A DNA stretch of 50,034 nucleotides from an uncultured Desulfobulbaceae bacterium (GTDB lineage: Bacteria; Desulfobacterota; Desulfobulbia; Desulfobulbales; Desulfobulbaceae), in contig CAMYLK010000020.1 of NCBI GenBank assembly GCA_947259225.1, positions 1-50,034 of the forward strand, given 5' to 3'. Under the pieces are notes generated by a model. That model saw nothing but the letters and a program-made list of their open reading frames with translations. It ran no database searches and was not told the origin of the DNA. A program made the translations under genes and the position numbers. Shown piece after piece: positions 25,005 through 33,856 of the stretch (position 1 is its first letter; each line of letters opens with the position of its first letter).

Positions 25005-27110
25005 ATGGAATATTGGATAGCAGGTCGCGATACATCCGAAGATATTCTGGAATATCTCAAAGCGTGGAGCGCTTCATTCGACAAAACACCCATAGTCTGT
25101 TTTGATTATTTTGACACTCTTGTTGTCCGTCAGGTAGAACCGGAGCATACCAAACGTTTGGCTTCCCGCCTGCTCTCGTTTTTGCTTCTTGGAAATGTAC
25201 CCTGGCAGGAAATATACAGCTATCGTCGGGAAATCGAGAAACAGCTGTGCACTATCAGCTCTGAAAACGGTGGTGAGCCGGAATTTCACTTTACTGATTT
25301 CGGGCTGCATCTTTACAGGGAATTGTCACAACAAAACAGGGATTACCTCGCGTTAAGCGACGACGAGTCATTTTTTCGGATCCTGCTTGACATAGAAGTT
25401 GCGGTGGAAATAGCCGTTCAACTGGTTCATGACGAAATTTTCAAGGTTTTACAGCAGGTAAAAGCCAATAATTTCACCACTGTTCTTGTTTCTGACTTCT
25501 ACCTGCCGGAAAGCTATTTCAGGAAAATGCTCAGCGCGCATGCTCTTGATGAGTACATCGATCATACTTTTGTTTCAGTAGATCATGGTATGATGAAAGG
25601 AACAGGAAAGATGTACCATAAAATATGTGGTGAGCTTGGCTGCAGTTTTGAAGACATGATTATGATTGGCGACAACCTGCACGCTGACGTCAACATGGCC
25701 CGAGAGCAGGGTATAAGGACCATTCACATACAAAACCCGGCCCAGCAGGAATTTTATAAACAATGGTCGCAGGAGGAACGGCAAACATCCTCTTATGCAG
25801 AACAGCAGTTTGCACGTGCCTTTGAACGTAAAGGTCTTTTTCCGGAACTCGGCTACAGCCTTTGGTTCTTCATCTGCAAACTGTTTAACAGAATGGTAGA
25901 TGAACGTGTGGAGGACATTTTCTTTTTTTCCAAAGAGGGTCAGTTCCTTAAAATTCTTTTTGATCAATTCCAACGGGCAGTTTATGGCCACCGTGTTGTC
26001 CGTTCCCATTATATTCTGGTTTCCCGCAAGTCGACTTTCCTGGCCTCCTTAAGGCCTCTTGAAGATGAAGATTTTCTTCGCTTATTCGACCATTACAGGG
26101 ACATATCTTTACGGGAATTTCTGCTCAGCCTGAATTTTACAGAAGATTTTTCTGAAAAACTGTGCAGGGAACTGGAGCTGGATTCCACTACTCGTTTTCC
26201 CGATTTGAAAAACCGGCCGGAGTTTAGAGTGGTGTGTGACTCGGAGGTTTTCAGGCAGGAATATGAACGGGTCCGTCAGCAACAACGTCGTAACTTTCTC
26301 CAGTATCTCGACTCCTTTGAGGTGAAATACCGTGACAAGGGTTTGCATATTGTCGATGTGGGCTGGAAAGGCAGCATACAGGACAATATTTACTATATTC
26401 TTGACGGTGAGATTGAAATACAGGGATATTATATCGGTTCGCGTACAGCCACTGAACTGAGTTCGAATAACCAGAAAACGGGGATTCTCTTTTCAGACCG
26501 TCCTGTACCGTCGGGTTTTTTTAATGTATATAACAATAACAGGTCACTTCTGGAGATGATACTTGGTGCCACCCATGGGAGTGCCGATGCCTATTATACG
26601 AAACACGAACGACAAGAACTACAGCTAACCGGCAATCAAAGCGTATATTTAACAGCTCAGGGGCAGGATGCTGAGATTGAGGTGATTATTTTGGACCTGC
26701 CCGACGAGAGGCAGTTGTACGAGGAGGTAATCAGACCTCTACAGGAGGGTATTCTAAAGCTTGCCGGTAGATTGAACAAATCTTTTATCCTGTCAGAGTG
26801 TAACATTCCTGATGAAAGGTGGTTTGCCAGGCAACATGCCAGGGTCGTTTTTTACCCGATACGTGATGAGATTTCACAATTTGAAAAGTTGTACCATCTT
26901 GAAAATTTTGGAATATTTGAGTACTCAGATTTCCTGTCCGACACACAGATTACGTTGCGGCAGAGAATAAGGAATTTAAGGGAAGTTGTAAGAAACAGGG
27001 ATATCCTGGAATCAGGAATATGGCCTCCGATTATATTAAATCGCCTCGGCTTGGGATTATTACAGAAAATCGACGGCACGCGAAGATATTACAAAGAGTT
27101 CTACCGGTAA
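25005..27110 (+). CDS. Large HAD-superfamily protein (COG5610-type), function unknown
   Basis: A 701-residue soluble protein. Residues about 28-250 form a HAD fold: VCFDYFDTLVVR with Asp34, then VLVSDFYLPE (motif II) and MIMIGDNLHADVNMA (motif IV). The second Asp of the usual DxD is replaced by Phe36, with Asp37 next to it, as in the group of HAD-like proteins with FDxFDTL. Catalysis may thus differ from ordinary phosphatases. The second half (about 280-600) has repeated conserved-looking patches: IFFFSKEGQFLKILFDQF, YILVSRKSTFLASL, LHIVDVGWKGSIQDNIYYIL. I recall these from polysaccharide-cluster HAD proteins, but their function is unknown. It starts 16 nt after wzt pair 1, so it is probably part of that operon. 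Confidence 0.75.
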   Translation: MEYWIAGRDTSEDILEYLKAWSASFDKTPIVCFDYFDTLVVRQVEPEHTKRLASRLLSFLLLGNVPWQEIYSYRREIEKQLCTISSENGGEPEFHFTDFGLHLYRELSQQNRDYLALSDDESFFRILLDIEVAVEIAVQLVHDEIFKVLQQVKANNFTTVLVSDFYLPESYFRKMLSAHALDEYIDHTFVSVDHGMMKGTGKMYHKICGELGCSFEDMIMIGDNLHADVNMAREQGIRTIHIQNPAQQEFYKQWSQEERQTSSYAEQQFARAFERKGLFPELGYSLWFFICKLFNRMVDERVEDIFFFSKEGQFLKILFDQFQRAVYGHRVVRSHYILVSRKSTFLASLRPLEDEDFLRLFDHYRDISLREFLLSLNFTEDFSEKLCRELELDSTTRFPDLKNRPEFRVVCDSEVFRQEYERVRQQQRRNFLQYLDSFEVKYRDKGLHIVDVGWKGSIQDNIYYILDGEIEIQGYYIGSRTATELSSNNQKTGILFSDRPVPSGFFNVYNNNRSLLEMILGATHGSADAYYTKHERQELQLTGNQSVYLTAQGQDAEIEVIILDLPDERQLYEEVIRPLQEGILKLAGRLNKSFILSECNIPDERWFARQHARVVFYPIRDEISQFEKLYHLENFGIFEYSDFLSDTQITLRQRIRNLREVVRNRDILESGIWPPIILNRLGLGLLQKIDGTRRYYKEFYR

Positions 27111-27475
27111 GTCAGGCATAGATAATTTTTATAAGTGTTTGCTTACCGCTGAAGTTAAGCTACGAGTAAAACAAGAGAAGTTGCCGGAAGGACGTTGGTA
27201 TTGCAGAACGGCCAGAAAAAGCCGACATAAAGCTCTCTGGCAGTCTTTTATCTGTCCCTGGAGATAAATAAATTTTCACATACAGGCAAAAATCAGTCTC
27301 CTCAATATCTGATAGAAAATTCAGGTAAGTGTAGACTCAGGCCAGTTTCTCGAATGAATATCCTGACCATTGTTCTTTATGAAAGTAGTAGTATTCTTGA
27401 TTTTTGTAGTTCCAACATGCTCTACGATCCCAGGCCGATTATGTTGTTCTGTCAAACTGTAGAAGTGCAAAAAGC
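27111..27475. other. Gene-free gap inside the polysaccharide locus
   Basis: 365 nt without a convincing gene, the largest co-directional gap in the locus. A weak sigma-70-like pair (TTGTTC at 27370-27375, TATTCT at 27392-27397, 16-nt spacer) could start transcription of the next group. There is no clear terminator. Confidence 0.3.
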
Positions 27476-29590
27476 GTGAAAAGAAAAATTATTCTCCCTT
27501 CAGTTCTGTTTTGTCTCTCCATGGTCTGGTTCTACTGGGGAAGCTTTTGGTATCCTTCCGCGACACTTTATGTCAGCGGTTCTGTTGCCGACGTGCCGTC
27601 CAAAGTCGCTATTCAATGGGACTCCGGGCAGGGTTTGAATGGTTATGAATGGGAGAGATATCCTCTCAAATCCCTTCCAGATCGAAAGTTATCCGGAGGC
27701 ATCCCTTTAACAATAACCCGAACCGGCCAGCATAATTCAGCTTCTTTAGGTGCAAAAGTTGTGCTCCGGGGTATTTCTGTTGACGGAAAAAATCAAACAT
27801 TCTCCCCGGATGCATTACCTGACGGTATCCAGCTTGACGATGAGGGTATGCTCTTTTTCAAGAAAGACGGAGCATCACTGTTGCAGACGGTCAGCCCTGA
27901 AAGTCATCTACGGCTGGAGTTCCTGAAGTTTAATGGGGCCGGTGAAGTGGAGGTGTCGTTCGGTGATGAGGTAACCCGTCACGACCTTTATGCCCCTAAT
28001 AATGAGAGTCAATGGGGGCGAAGGCATGCCAAGGTCGTTAATTCATGGTTCGTCGATGAAGAGGGAAGCTTTACCGTTAGCATGCCAATGCCGCGTTATC
28101 CGGTAAAGCTCTTGCGGGTTGACTCAAAAAATCAATTTCATGTCGAATCTGTCCGGGTGCAAACGCGGGATGGAAAAATTCTGCAGGTAACCGATGGGGT
28201 CCCCTGGAAGAACGGTATACATTTTTCCATGGAGGAAAATGATCGACAGCTCAGACAACATTTTTACCCCGATCGGTTTTTGCTGCAGATCATTTTTGCT
28301 CTTTTAACCACCTGGATTCTCCTGAAACTGATTACTTTAACAGGTCGCTTTCAGGGTATTAAAGACCTTTTTGTGAACGAAGAGAGGTGGATTTTCTGGT
28401 TGATGTTGATATTCAGCTGCATCTCTTTTGCTTTTTGGCATGCGGCCTTCTGGCCTGGAGTCACCTCAAATGATTCATTGGAAATATGGCGTGCGGCCCA
28501 GATACCAGGGATGTACCTGGGTGATCATCCTCCTCTGAACGTCATTTTCTATATATATTTGAGCTTGTTCTGGAACAATGTCGCCGTGGTTCCTTTATTC
28601 CAGAACCTCCTGACATCACTCCTGGTGGCATATGTCTTTTTTTCTCTTTACAGAAGAGGTTTGACTGTATACTGCCTGGCACCCTGTTACCTCCTCGTTG
28701 CATTTTCCCTGCCGGTAGGCCTGTATACGATCATTTTGTGGAAGGACGTACCATTTGCACTGTTAGTTATTTTACTCGGTTTTAAACTGGCGTGCCTGAA
28801 TTACGACAGAGAAAGAAAGGCAGCAGCACAGATTTCCAAAAGAGAATGGGCAAGTCTGCTTGTCCTTACCCTCGCTCTCGTGGGATTCCGTCATAACGGA
28901 GTGCTCTATTTATTTGTTGTTCCTTTTGTTATGGTTCTTTTTGGAATTGTCCGGCTTCGTCTCTTCGCCTGTGCCGTTCTGTTGTTCGTGCTGCTGGCTG
29001 GAGGGGTAGCTTTTTTCTCAAATATCGGCAGTTCAGGTACTTCTGGATACCTGGCAGTTCAGACAAGGACATATCTGGCCCAGGCTGTTAATAAGGTTTC
29101 AGTCGACTATCTCAAGGAAAGCACCCGGAGATATTTGGGGATTTTTGATGTAAACCAGAAGGATGTGCAATGGGACCTGGTTCATCTTTGTATGTATGGC
29201 CGCTATGGAAATGATTTTTTAAGGCAACTGAGATGGAACGATGTCTATCCATATCTGCCTTTGCCAAAAAATAAGCTGATAAAGAAAATGAAGGATCTTG
29301 CCTGGAAACTATACTGGGCAAGTTACAGGAATCCCTGGGTTTATTTTTCTTGGAATCCGGTATACATGTTGTTCCTGTTCCCGGTGCTACCGTTGTTATA
29401 CCGTAAATTGCCCATGTCATCTGTATTCAGCCTTTATATTTTTATACCGGTCGTGGTGCTTGTCTTTCTGGGTATTTCCAATTGGCGATATTATTTTTTC
29501 GCCCATTTCGCTTCTTATTTTCTTCTTCCTATGATTTTGACAGATATATCAAGCAGAAATAAAGAAAGAATATATCCGGTTGAAGTATAA
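27476..29590 (+). CDS. Polytopic membrane protein, putative GT-C-like glycosyltransferase
   Basis: 704 residues starting at GTG 27476. An N-terminal helix (about 4-24) is followed by a roughly 240-residue, beta-rich, presumably periplasmic domain, then about ten hydrophobic helices from residue 265 on. The first loop after the helices carries AAFWPGVTSNDSLEIWRAAQ and DHPPLNVIFYIY. This arrangement (acidic loop after the first helices, then HPP) recalls GT-C enzymes that use polyprenyl-phosphate sugars, but the usual DD/DE pair is not evident. I do not recognise the exact family. It could instead be a polymerase- or ligase-like membrane protein. It is flanked by the gap upstream and a GT2 gene 95 nt downstream. 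Confidence 0.65.
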   Translation: MKRKIILPSVLFCLSMVWFYWGSFWYPSATLYVSGSVADVPSKVAIQWDSGQGLNGYEWERYPLKSLPDRKLSGGIPLTITRTGQHNSASLGAKVVLRGISVDGKNQTFSPDALPDGIQLDDEGMLFFKKDGASLLQTVSPESHLRLEFLKFNGAGEVEVSFGDEVTRHDLYAPNNESQWGRRHAKVVNSWFVDEEGSFTVSMPMPRYPVKLLRVDSKNQFHVESVRVQTRDGKILQVTDGVPWKNGIHFSMEENDRQLRQHFYPDRFLLQIIFALLTTWILLKLITLTGRFQGIKDLFVNEERWIFWLMLIFSCISFAFWHAAFWPGVTSNDSLEIWRAAQIPGMYLGDHPPLNVIFYIYLSLFWNNVAVVPLFQNLLTSLLVAYVFFSLYRRGLTVYCLAPCYLLVAFSLPVGLYTIILWKDVPFALLVILLGFKLACLNYDRERKAAAQISKREWASLLVLTLALVGFRHNGVLYLFVVPFVMVLFGIVRLRLFACAVLLFVLLAGGVAFFSNIGSSGTSGYLAVQTRTYLAQAVNKVSVDYLKESTRRYLGIFDVNQKDVQWDLVHLCMYGRYGNDFLRQLRWNDVYPYLPLPKNKLIKKMKDLAWKLYWASYRNPWVYFSWNPVYMLFLFPVLPLLYRKLPMSSVFSLYIFIPVVVLVFLGISNWRYYFFAHFASYFLLPMILTDISSRNKERIYPVEV

Positions 29591-29599
29591 TGTGCTTGA

Positions 29600-29635
29600 A
29601 TACATTTTTATGCCGCTAGTTTGATATAAATGTAT
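29600..29635. promoter_or_regulatory. Inverted repeat between membrane protein and GT2 genes
   Basis: ATACATTT (29600-29607) and AAATGTAT (29628-29635) are perfect reverse complements; with the next three bases the arms match at 10 of 11 positions. There is no T-tract. It may be an operator or an mRNA stem. Function is unknown. Confidence 0.25.
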
Positions 29636-29685
29636 CTGTAGAAACCCTGGGATGCTGCGTCAAACAGATAACGTCAAGTTTTTAC

Positions 29686-30504
29686 ATGAAAAATTCTGTG
29701 CGATTTTCTATCATTACTCCTAATTTCAACGGGGATCGGTTTTTAGAACAAACCTTGACCAGCGTTCTGCGTCAGCGGGATGATGGTGTTGAACTGGAGT
29801 ATATTGTTGTAGATGGGAATAGCAGTGATGCTTCCCATGCTATTTTTGACAGCTATGCTGCTGGTATTGACACCCTGGTGATCGAGGATGATACAGGTCC
29901 GGCCAATGCTATCAACAAAGGGCTGGCGTTGGCAACCGGTGATATCGTTGCATGGCTGAATGCGGATGATATCTATTTGCCCGGCACATTACAACGCGTC
30001 GAACAAGCCTATGCCGGCAGACCTCATTCGGCGATGTATTTTGGCGGTTGCCAGATTGTAGGCGAATACGGAGAAGAAATACGAAGCGGGATAACCCGGT
30101 TCAAGGAGTTATTTTATCCCGTTTCTTCCCGTTTCACCTTTCAATGCATTAACTACCTCTCGCAACCTTCGTTGTTTTTCAGCCGACGGGCCTATGAATC
30201 AGGTGGTCCGATCCGGGAGGACATGGTCGCCGCCTGGGATTATGAATTTTTCCTTCGTTTGTGGCATGCCGGGGACGCAACTTATGTTCACGGGGGGCCT
30301 TTAGCAGCTTTTCGCTGGCACGAGCAGTCAATCAGCGGACAGAATTATGCAGTTCAATTTCAAGAGGAGTTCGAGGCTGCCCGTGCCGATGCCGGACGTT
30401 TCAGTCTGCAAACAGTCTGTCATTTTTTTGTTCGTTGGGCTATTGTAGGCATCTACTCTCTCATGGCCCGGTCGCGCAGAAGGAAAGGGAGCGGAAAATT
30501 ATAA
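29686..30504 (+). CDS. Family 2 glycosyltransferase
   Basis: 272 residues with a GT-A fold. The nucleotide-binding start is FSIITPNFNGDRFLEQTLTS, followed by EYIVVDGNSSDAS, the ANAINKGLALATGDIVAWLNADD stretch with the metal-binding NADD (DxD equivalent) near residue 92, and an acceptor-side motif around AAWDYEFFLRLWHAG that supplies the catalytic base. It is cytoplasmic; the sugar and acceptor are unknown. It is presumably part of chain assembly for one of the exported glycans. The next gene starts 17 nt downstream. Confidence 0.9.
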   Translation: MKNSVRFSIITPNFNGDRFLEQTLTSVLRQRDDGVELEYIVVDGNSSDASHAIFDSYAAGIDTLVIEDDTGPANAINKGLALATGDIVAWLNADDIYLPGTLQRVEQAYAGRPHSAMYFGGCQIVGEYGEEIRSGITRFKELFYPVSSRFTFQCINYLSQPSLFFSRRAYESGGPIREDMVAAWDYEFFLRLWHAGDATYVHGGPLAAFRWHEQSISGQNYAVQFQEEFEAARADAGRFSLQTVCHFFVRWAIVGIYSLMARSRRRKGSGKL

Positions 30505-30521
30505 AATATTCAATATGATGA

Positions 30522-31583
30522 ATGATTATGGAGAGAACTCGATTAACCTGCACCCTTAGACAGATCTCCCCCTTTCTGTCGTCACTGAAATATATACTGG
30601 TTATTTCTGTGCTGTCAGCCGGTGTTTTCTTTCTTTTTATACCTGCCAGTGTGAGGACGGAGGAGATAAACCGGATAATCCTGGATACTGATATTTCATC
30701 TGACGTGGATGATGTAGGAGCGGTTGCAGTACTGCATGCACTGGCCGATCAGCGAAAAGCCCAGATTCTTGGAATAATGGTCTCATCCGGCGACCCGTGG
30801 AGTGGAAACTGCCTGGATGCATTGAACACAAGTTTCGGACGGCCTGATATTCCCATAGGTGTTATTAAAGACCCGGCCGTAACGCATGTTTCCAAATATA
30901 CACGATATATAGCCGAGAATTATCCAAATGACCTGTCGAAAGAAGACATTCTGGCGGCTGTCAGCCTTTATCGAAAGATTCTGGCAAGCCAGCCCGATCA
31001 TTCCGTTACAGTTATCAGTATTGGATATCTGAGCAATCTTGACCGGTTGCTCAGGTCAGGGCCGGATGCGTTCAGTCCGCTGGATGGTAAAACCCTGGTG
31101 AAGAAAAAAGTTAAAAGGCTTGTCTGTATGGGGGGGGAGTTTCCTGAAGGGAGAGAATGGAACCTGTATCAGGATGCTGCTGCCTCTTCTTTTGTCGTTG
31201 CCCGATGGCCTGTAGCATTGGATTTCTGCGGGTTTGAGATCGGGCGAAGAATATTGACGGGCCAGGTGCTGCAGAATATATTAACGGACCACCCTCTCAA
31301 GAAATCCTATCAGCTCTTTAATAATTTAACCAATCGTCAAAGTTGGGATCAGGTTGCCGTGTTACAGGGAGTGATTGCTGAAACCTCGCCGGACAAGTAC
31401 TGGGAGATGACCTCCCATGGGGTGGTGCAGGTCGATGCAAAAGGAAATAATTCGTGGAGGGCTGAAAAAAGCGGCCTGCACCGTTATATGCTATGGACGA
31501 GTAGAACAGAGCAGCTGACCCATGTCATTGATAAACTGATGTTTGCCGCTGCCGGGAGGGCGGTAAAACCTGAGCCTGAGTAG
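30522..31583 (+). CDS. Nucleoside hydrolase-like protein with N-terminal export signal
   Basis: The 353-residue protein begins with a basic stretch and one hydrophobic helix (about 23-43), a signal peptide or anchor. It is followed by an inosine-uridine nucleoside hydrolase domain with the calcium-binding motif DTDISSDVDD (55-64). Further matches are SSGDPWSGNCLDALN, ISIGYLSNLDRLL, the core LVCMGGEF, and EWNLYQDAAAS (the usual N-x-x-x-D). The core motifs are mostly intact, so N-ribosyl hydrolysis is possible in the periplasm. Alternatively the fold may act on a glycan. It is unusual between glycosyltransferase genes. The start is ATG 30522; ATG 30528 is an alternative. Confidence 0.85.
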   Translation: MIMERTRLTCTLRQISPFLSSLKYILVISVLSAGVFFLFIPASVRTEEINRIILDTDISSDVDDVGAVAVLHALADQRKAQILGIMVSSGDPWSGNCLDALNTSFGRPDIPIGVIKDPAVTHVSKYTRYIAENYPNDLSKEDILAAVSLYRKILASQPDHSVTVISIGYLSNLDRLLRSGPDAFSPLDGKTLVKKKVKRLVCMGGEFPEGREWNLYQDAAASSFVVARWPVALDFCGFEIGRRILTGQVLQNILTDHPLKKSYQLFNNLTNRQSWDQVAVLQGVIAETSPDKYWEMTSHGVVQVDAKGNNSWRAEKSGLHRYMLWTSRTEQLTHVIDKLMFAAAGRAVKPEPE

Positions 31584-31666
31584 GGAAGAAAAGGGTTGCA
31601 TGAGGGGTTGTACATGAAGCCGGCCGAAGATGGTAAATTTTTTTAATGCCATAATAATGGGATTGT

Positions 31667-32809
31667 ATGCGCATAGGCATTAACACATTATTCCATGTTC
31701 CCGGAGACGTGGGGGGGATGGAAACATTTCTGCGGAGGACCCTGCGGGCGATGGCAGAGTGTTCCCCGAAGTATACCCTTGTTCTGTTTACATCCCTTGA
31801 TAACGATTCTGTTCTGCGTGATGATTTGCTTCGTTTTCCGCAGATTGAATTTGTCCGGCTGAAATTCAGGGCATCAAAAAGGCCGCTTCGTATTCTGATG
31901 GAACAGTGTCTGCTGCCCCTTGCAGTAGCGAAATCCAAGGTGGATGTGTTGTGGTCACCCGGCTATACCGCGCCAGCTTTGTGTTCATGTCCCCAGGTAT
32001 TGACCGTGCCTGATCTTCAGTATAAAAGTCATCCTGATGATATGAGTGTTTCAGAAAGAATAACACTTGATACGCTGGTTAAAGCAGCCTGTCGACGATG
32101 CAGGGCCGTCATTACTATATCTGAGTTTTCCAGAAGCGAAGTTGTACGGTACAATTTTGCTCCGGCCGACAAGGTACAGAGTGTCCATCTGGGGGTGGAT
32201 GAAAAATTCGCAGTACCTGCTTCTGGAGAAAATCTGCCGGAAGGATTTATTTCCTCCTGTAAGGATGGTAAACCCTACATACTTTGCGTGGCCCACACTT
32301 ATCCGCATAAAAATGTACACCTGCTTGTTGAGGCATATGCAAATATCCAGGACAAAATCCAGCATGATCTTGTTGTGGTCGGCAAACCGAGAAGGGGGGA
32401 AAACCTGGTTAGTCAGTCGATGCAACTGGTAAATGATCCCGGCCGGGTACATCGTCTCCAGGGTTTGGATTTTTCCAGCCTGAGATATCTGTTTCAGACG
32501 GCAGATTTTTTTGTTCTTCCTTCTGCATATGAGGGGTTCGGTCTTCCTGTCCTTGAAGCCATGATGTCTGGAACCCTGGTTATAACGAGTAATAAGGCCT
32601 CGATACCGGAAGTGGGCGGTAATCATGTGCTGTACTGTGACCCTATGACGGCCGAAAACCTTGCTGCGAAAATTCTTGAAGCTCTTTCTCTTGAGCAACA
32701 TGAAAGGGAAGCTATCCAGTCTGCGGCCAGGTTAAGGGCCGCTTCATTCACCTGGGAAAAAACAGCACGTGAAACAATGCGTGTTTTGCAGGATACTGCA
32801 AGCAATTAA
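31667..32809 (+). CDS. Family 4 glycosyltransferase
   Basis: 380 residues, GT-B fold. The N-terminal half starts RIGINTLFHVPGDVGGMETFLRR with the Gly-rich loop for the acceptor side. The C-terminal half has VAHTYPHKNVHLLVEAYANI, VVVGKPRRGE, then PSAYEGFGLPVLEAM, the E-x7-E motif of retaining GT4 enzymes that binds the nucleotide sugar, and ASIPEVGGNHVLYCDP. All expected positions are present. It is probably a mannosyl- or other hexosyltransferase using a GDP-sugar, inferred from the gmd context only. The 3' end is followed by a 7-nt-period tract. Confidence 0.92.
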   Translation: MRIGINTLFHVPGDVGGMETFLRRTLRAMAECSPKYTLVLFTSLDNDSVLRDDLLRFPQIEFVRLKFRASKRPLRILMEQCLLPLAVAKSKVDVLWSPGYTAPALCSCPQVLTVPDLQYKSHPDDMSVSERITLDTLVKAACRRCRAVITISEFSRSEVVRYNFAPADKVQSVHLGVDEKFAVPASGENLPEGFISSCKDGKPYILCVAHTYPHKNVHLLVEAYANIQDKIQHDLVVVGKPRRGENLVSQSMQLVNDPGRVHRLQGLDFSSLRYLFQTADFFVLPSAYEGFGLPVLEAMMSGTLVITSNKASIPEVGGNHVLYCDPMTAENLAAKILEALSLEQHEREAIQSAARLRAASFTWEKTARETMRVLQDTASN

Positions 32810-32810
32810 T

Positions 32811-32852
32811 GAACCAGGAACAGCGAACGAAGAACCAGGAACAAGGAACAAA
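32811..32852 (+). repeat. GAACnnn tract, six heptads
   Basis: Six consecutive heptamers start with GAAC at 32811, 32818, 32825, 32832, 32839 and 32846 (GAACCAG, GAACAGC, GAACGAA, GAACCAG, GAACAAG, GAACAAA). The tract fills almost all of the 48-nt spacer between the GT4 gene and the second gmd-like gene (ATG 32858). It replaces a normal ribosome-binding site, apart from partial AGGA matches. Confidence 0.9.
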
Positions 32853-32857
32853 AAATA

Positions 32858-33820
32858 ATGAAAGCTCTTATTTGTGGTGTTTCAGGTCAGGATGGGGCGT
32901 ATCTTGCCCGTTTACTTCTTGAGAAAGGGTATGAGGTTTTCGGTTCATCACGGGATGCGCAGACCTGTTCTTTTTCAAACCTGGTGAAGCTTGGAATCAA
33001 GGATAAAATATCCATCGGTTCCCTGGCGATTAACGATTTTCGGAGTGTCCTGCAGATCCTTGACCAAGTGCAGCCGGATGAAATTTATAACCTGGCCGGG
33101 CAGAGTTCTGTAGGTTTGTCCTTTGAGCAACCCGTAGAGACATTAGAAAGCATCAGTATAGGGACTCTGAACCTGCTTGAGGCGGTAAGGTTTACCGGGA
33201 GAAAAGTCAGGGTTTATAATGCAGGTTCAAGTGAATGTTTCGGTGATACAGGAGGTGTCTCCGCCAACGAACAGACACCTTTTCGGCCGCGCAGCCCATA
33301 TGCTGTGAGCAAGGCTTCGGCCTACTGGATAGTGGCCAATTACCGCGAGGCCTATGACATGTTTGCCTGCACCGGCATCTTGTTTAATCATGAATCTCCA
33401 CTGCGTCCGCAACGATTTGTGACCAGGAAAATTGTTTCTGCTGCCTGCCGGATTGCCTCAGGTTCCAAGGAGCGATTACACCTGGGCAATATTTCCATCT
33501 CCCGGGACTGGGGGTGGGCTCCGGAGTATGTTGAAGCAATGTGGCTGATGCTGCAGCAGGATGAGCCGGAAGATTTTGTCATCGCAACCGGCTTTCCCCA
33601 TAAACTGGAGACATTTATAGATTTTTCGTTTTCAGAATCAGGTCTTGACTGGCGGCAACATGTGGATATTGACCAGTCACTTTTGCGTCCGACAGATATC
33701 CTGGTTGGTTTCGGGGATCCCGGCAAGGCTAAAGAAAAACTTGGCTGGGAGGCAACGTATCAACTCAAGGATATCGTCCGCGTAATGATGAAAGCCGAAT
33801 TAAGCGGAAAAGTTGTATAG
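32858..33820 (+). CDS. Second GDP-mannose 4,6-dehydratase-like enzyme
   Basis: A 320-residue SDR-fold protein clearly paralogous to gmd at 20.7 kb: [73 protein letters not shown] with the YxxxK pair, NHESPLRPQRFVTRKI, SRDWGWAPEYVEAMW. It is about 40 residues shorter, and the loop after the first strand differs (SSRDAQTCSF in place of KRRASLFN). It may make the same GDP-4-keto-6-deoxymannose, or serve a branch to GDP-D-rhamnose or GDP-perosamine; no rmd or perosamine synthase is seen in the window. Function is inferred from the family. Confidence 0.88.
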   Translation: MKALICGVSGQDGAYLARLLLEKGYEVFGSSRDAQTCSFSNLVKLGIKDKISIGSLAINDFRSVLQILDQVQPDEIYNLAGQSSVGLSFEQPVETLESISIGTLNLLEAVRFTGRKVRVYNAGSSECFGDTGGVSANEQTPFRPRSPYAVSKASAYWIVANYREAYDMFACTGILFNHESPLRPQRFVTRKIVSAACRIASGSKERLHLGNISISRDWGWAPEYVEAMWLMLQQDEPEDFVIATGFPHKLETFIDFSFSESGLDWRQHVDIDQSLLRPTDILVGFGDPGKAKEKLGWEATYQLKDIVRVMMKAELSGKVV

Positions 33821-33856
33821 GAGCCATTTCCTTGAACCAACCCATTAGTAAAATAC

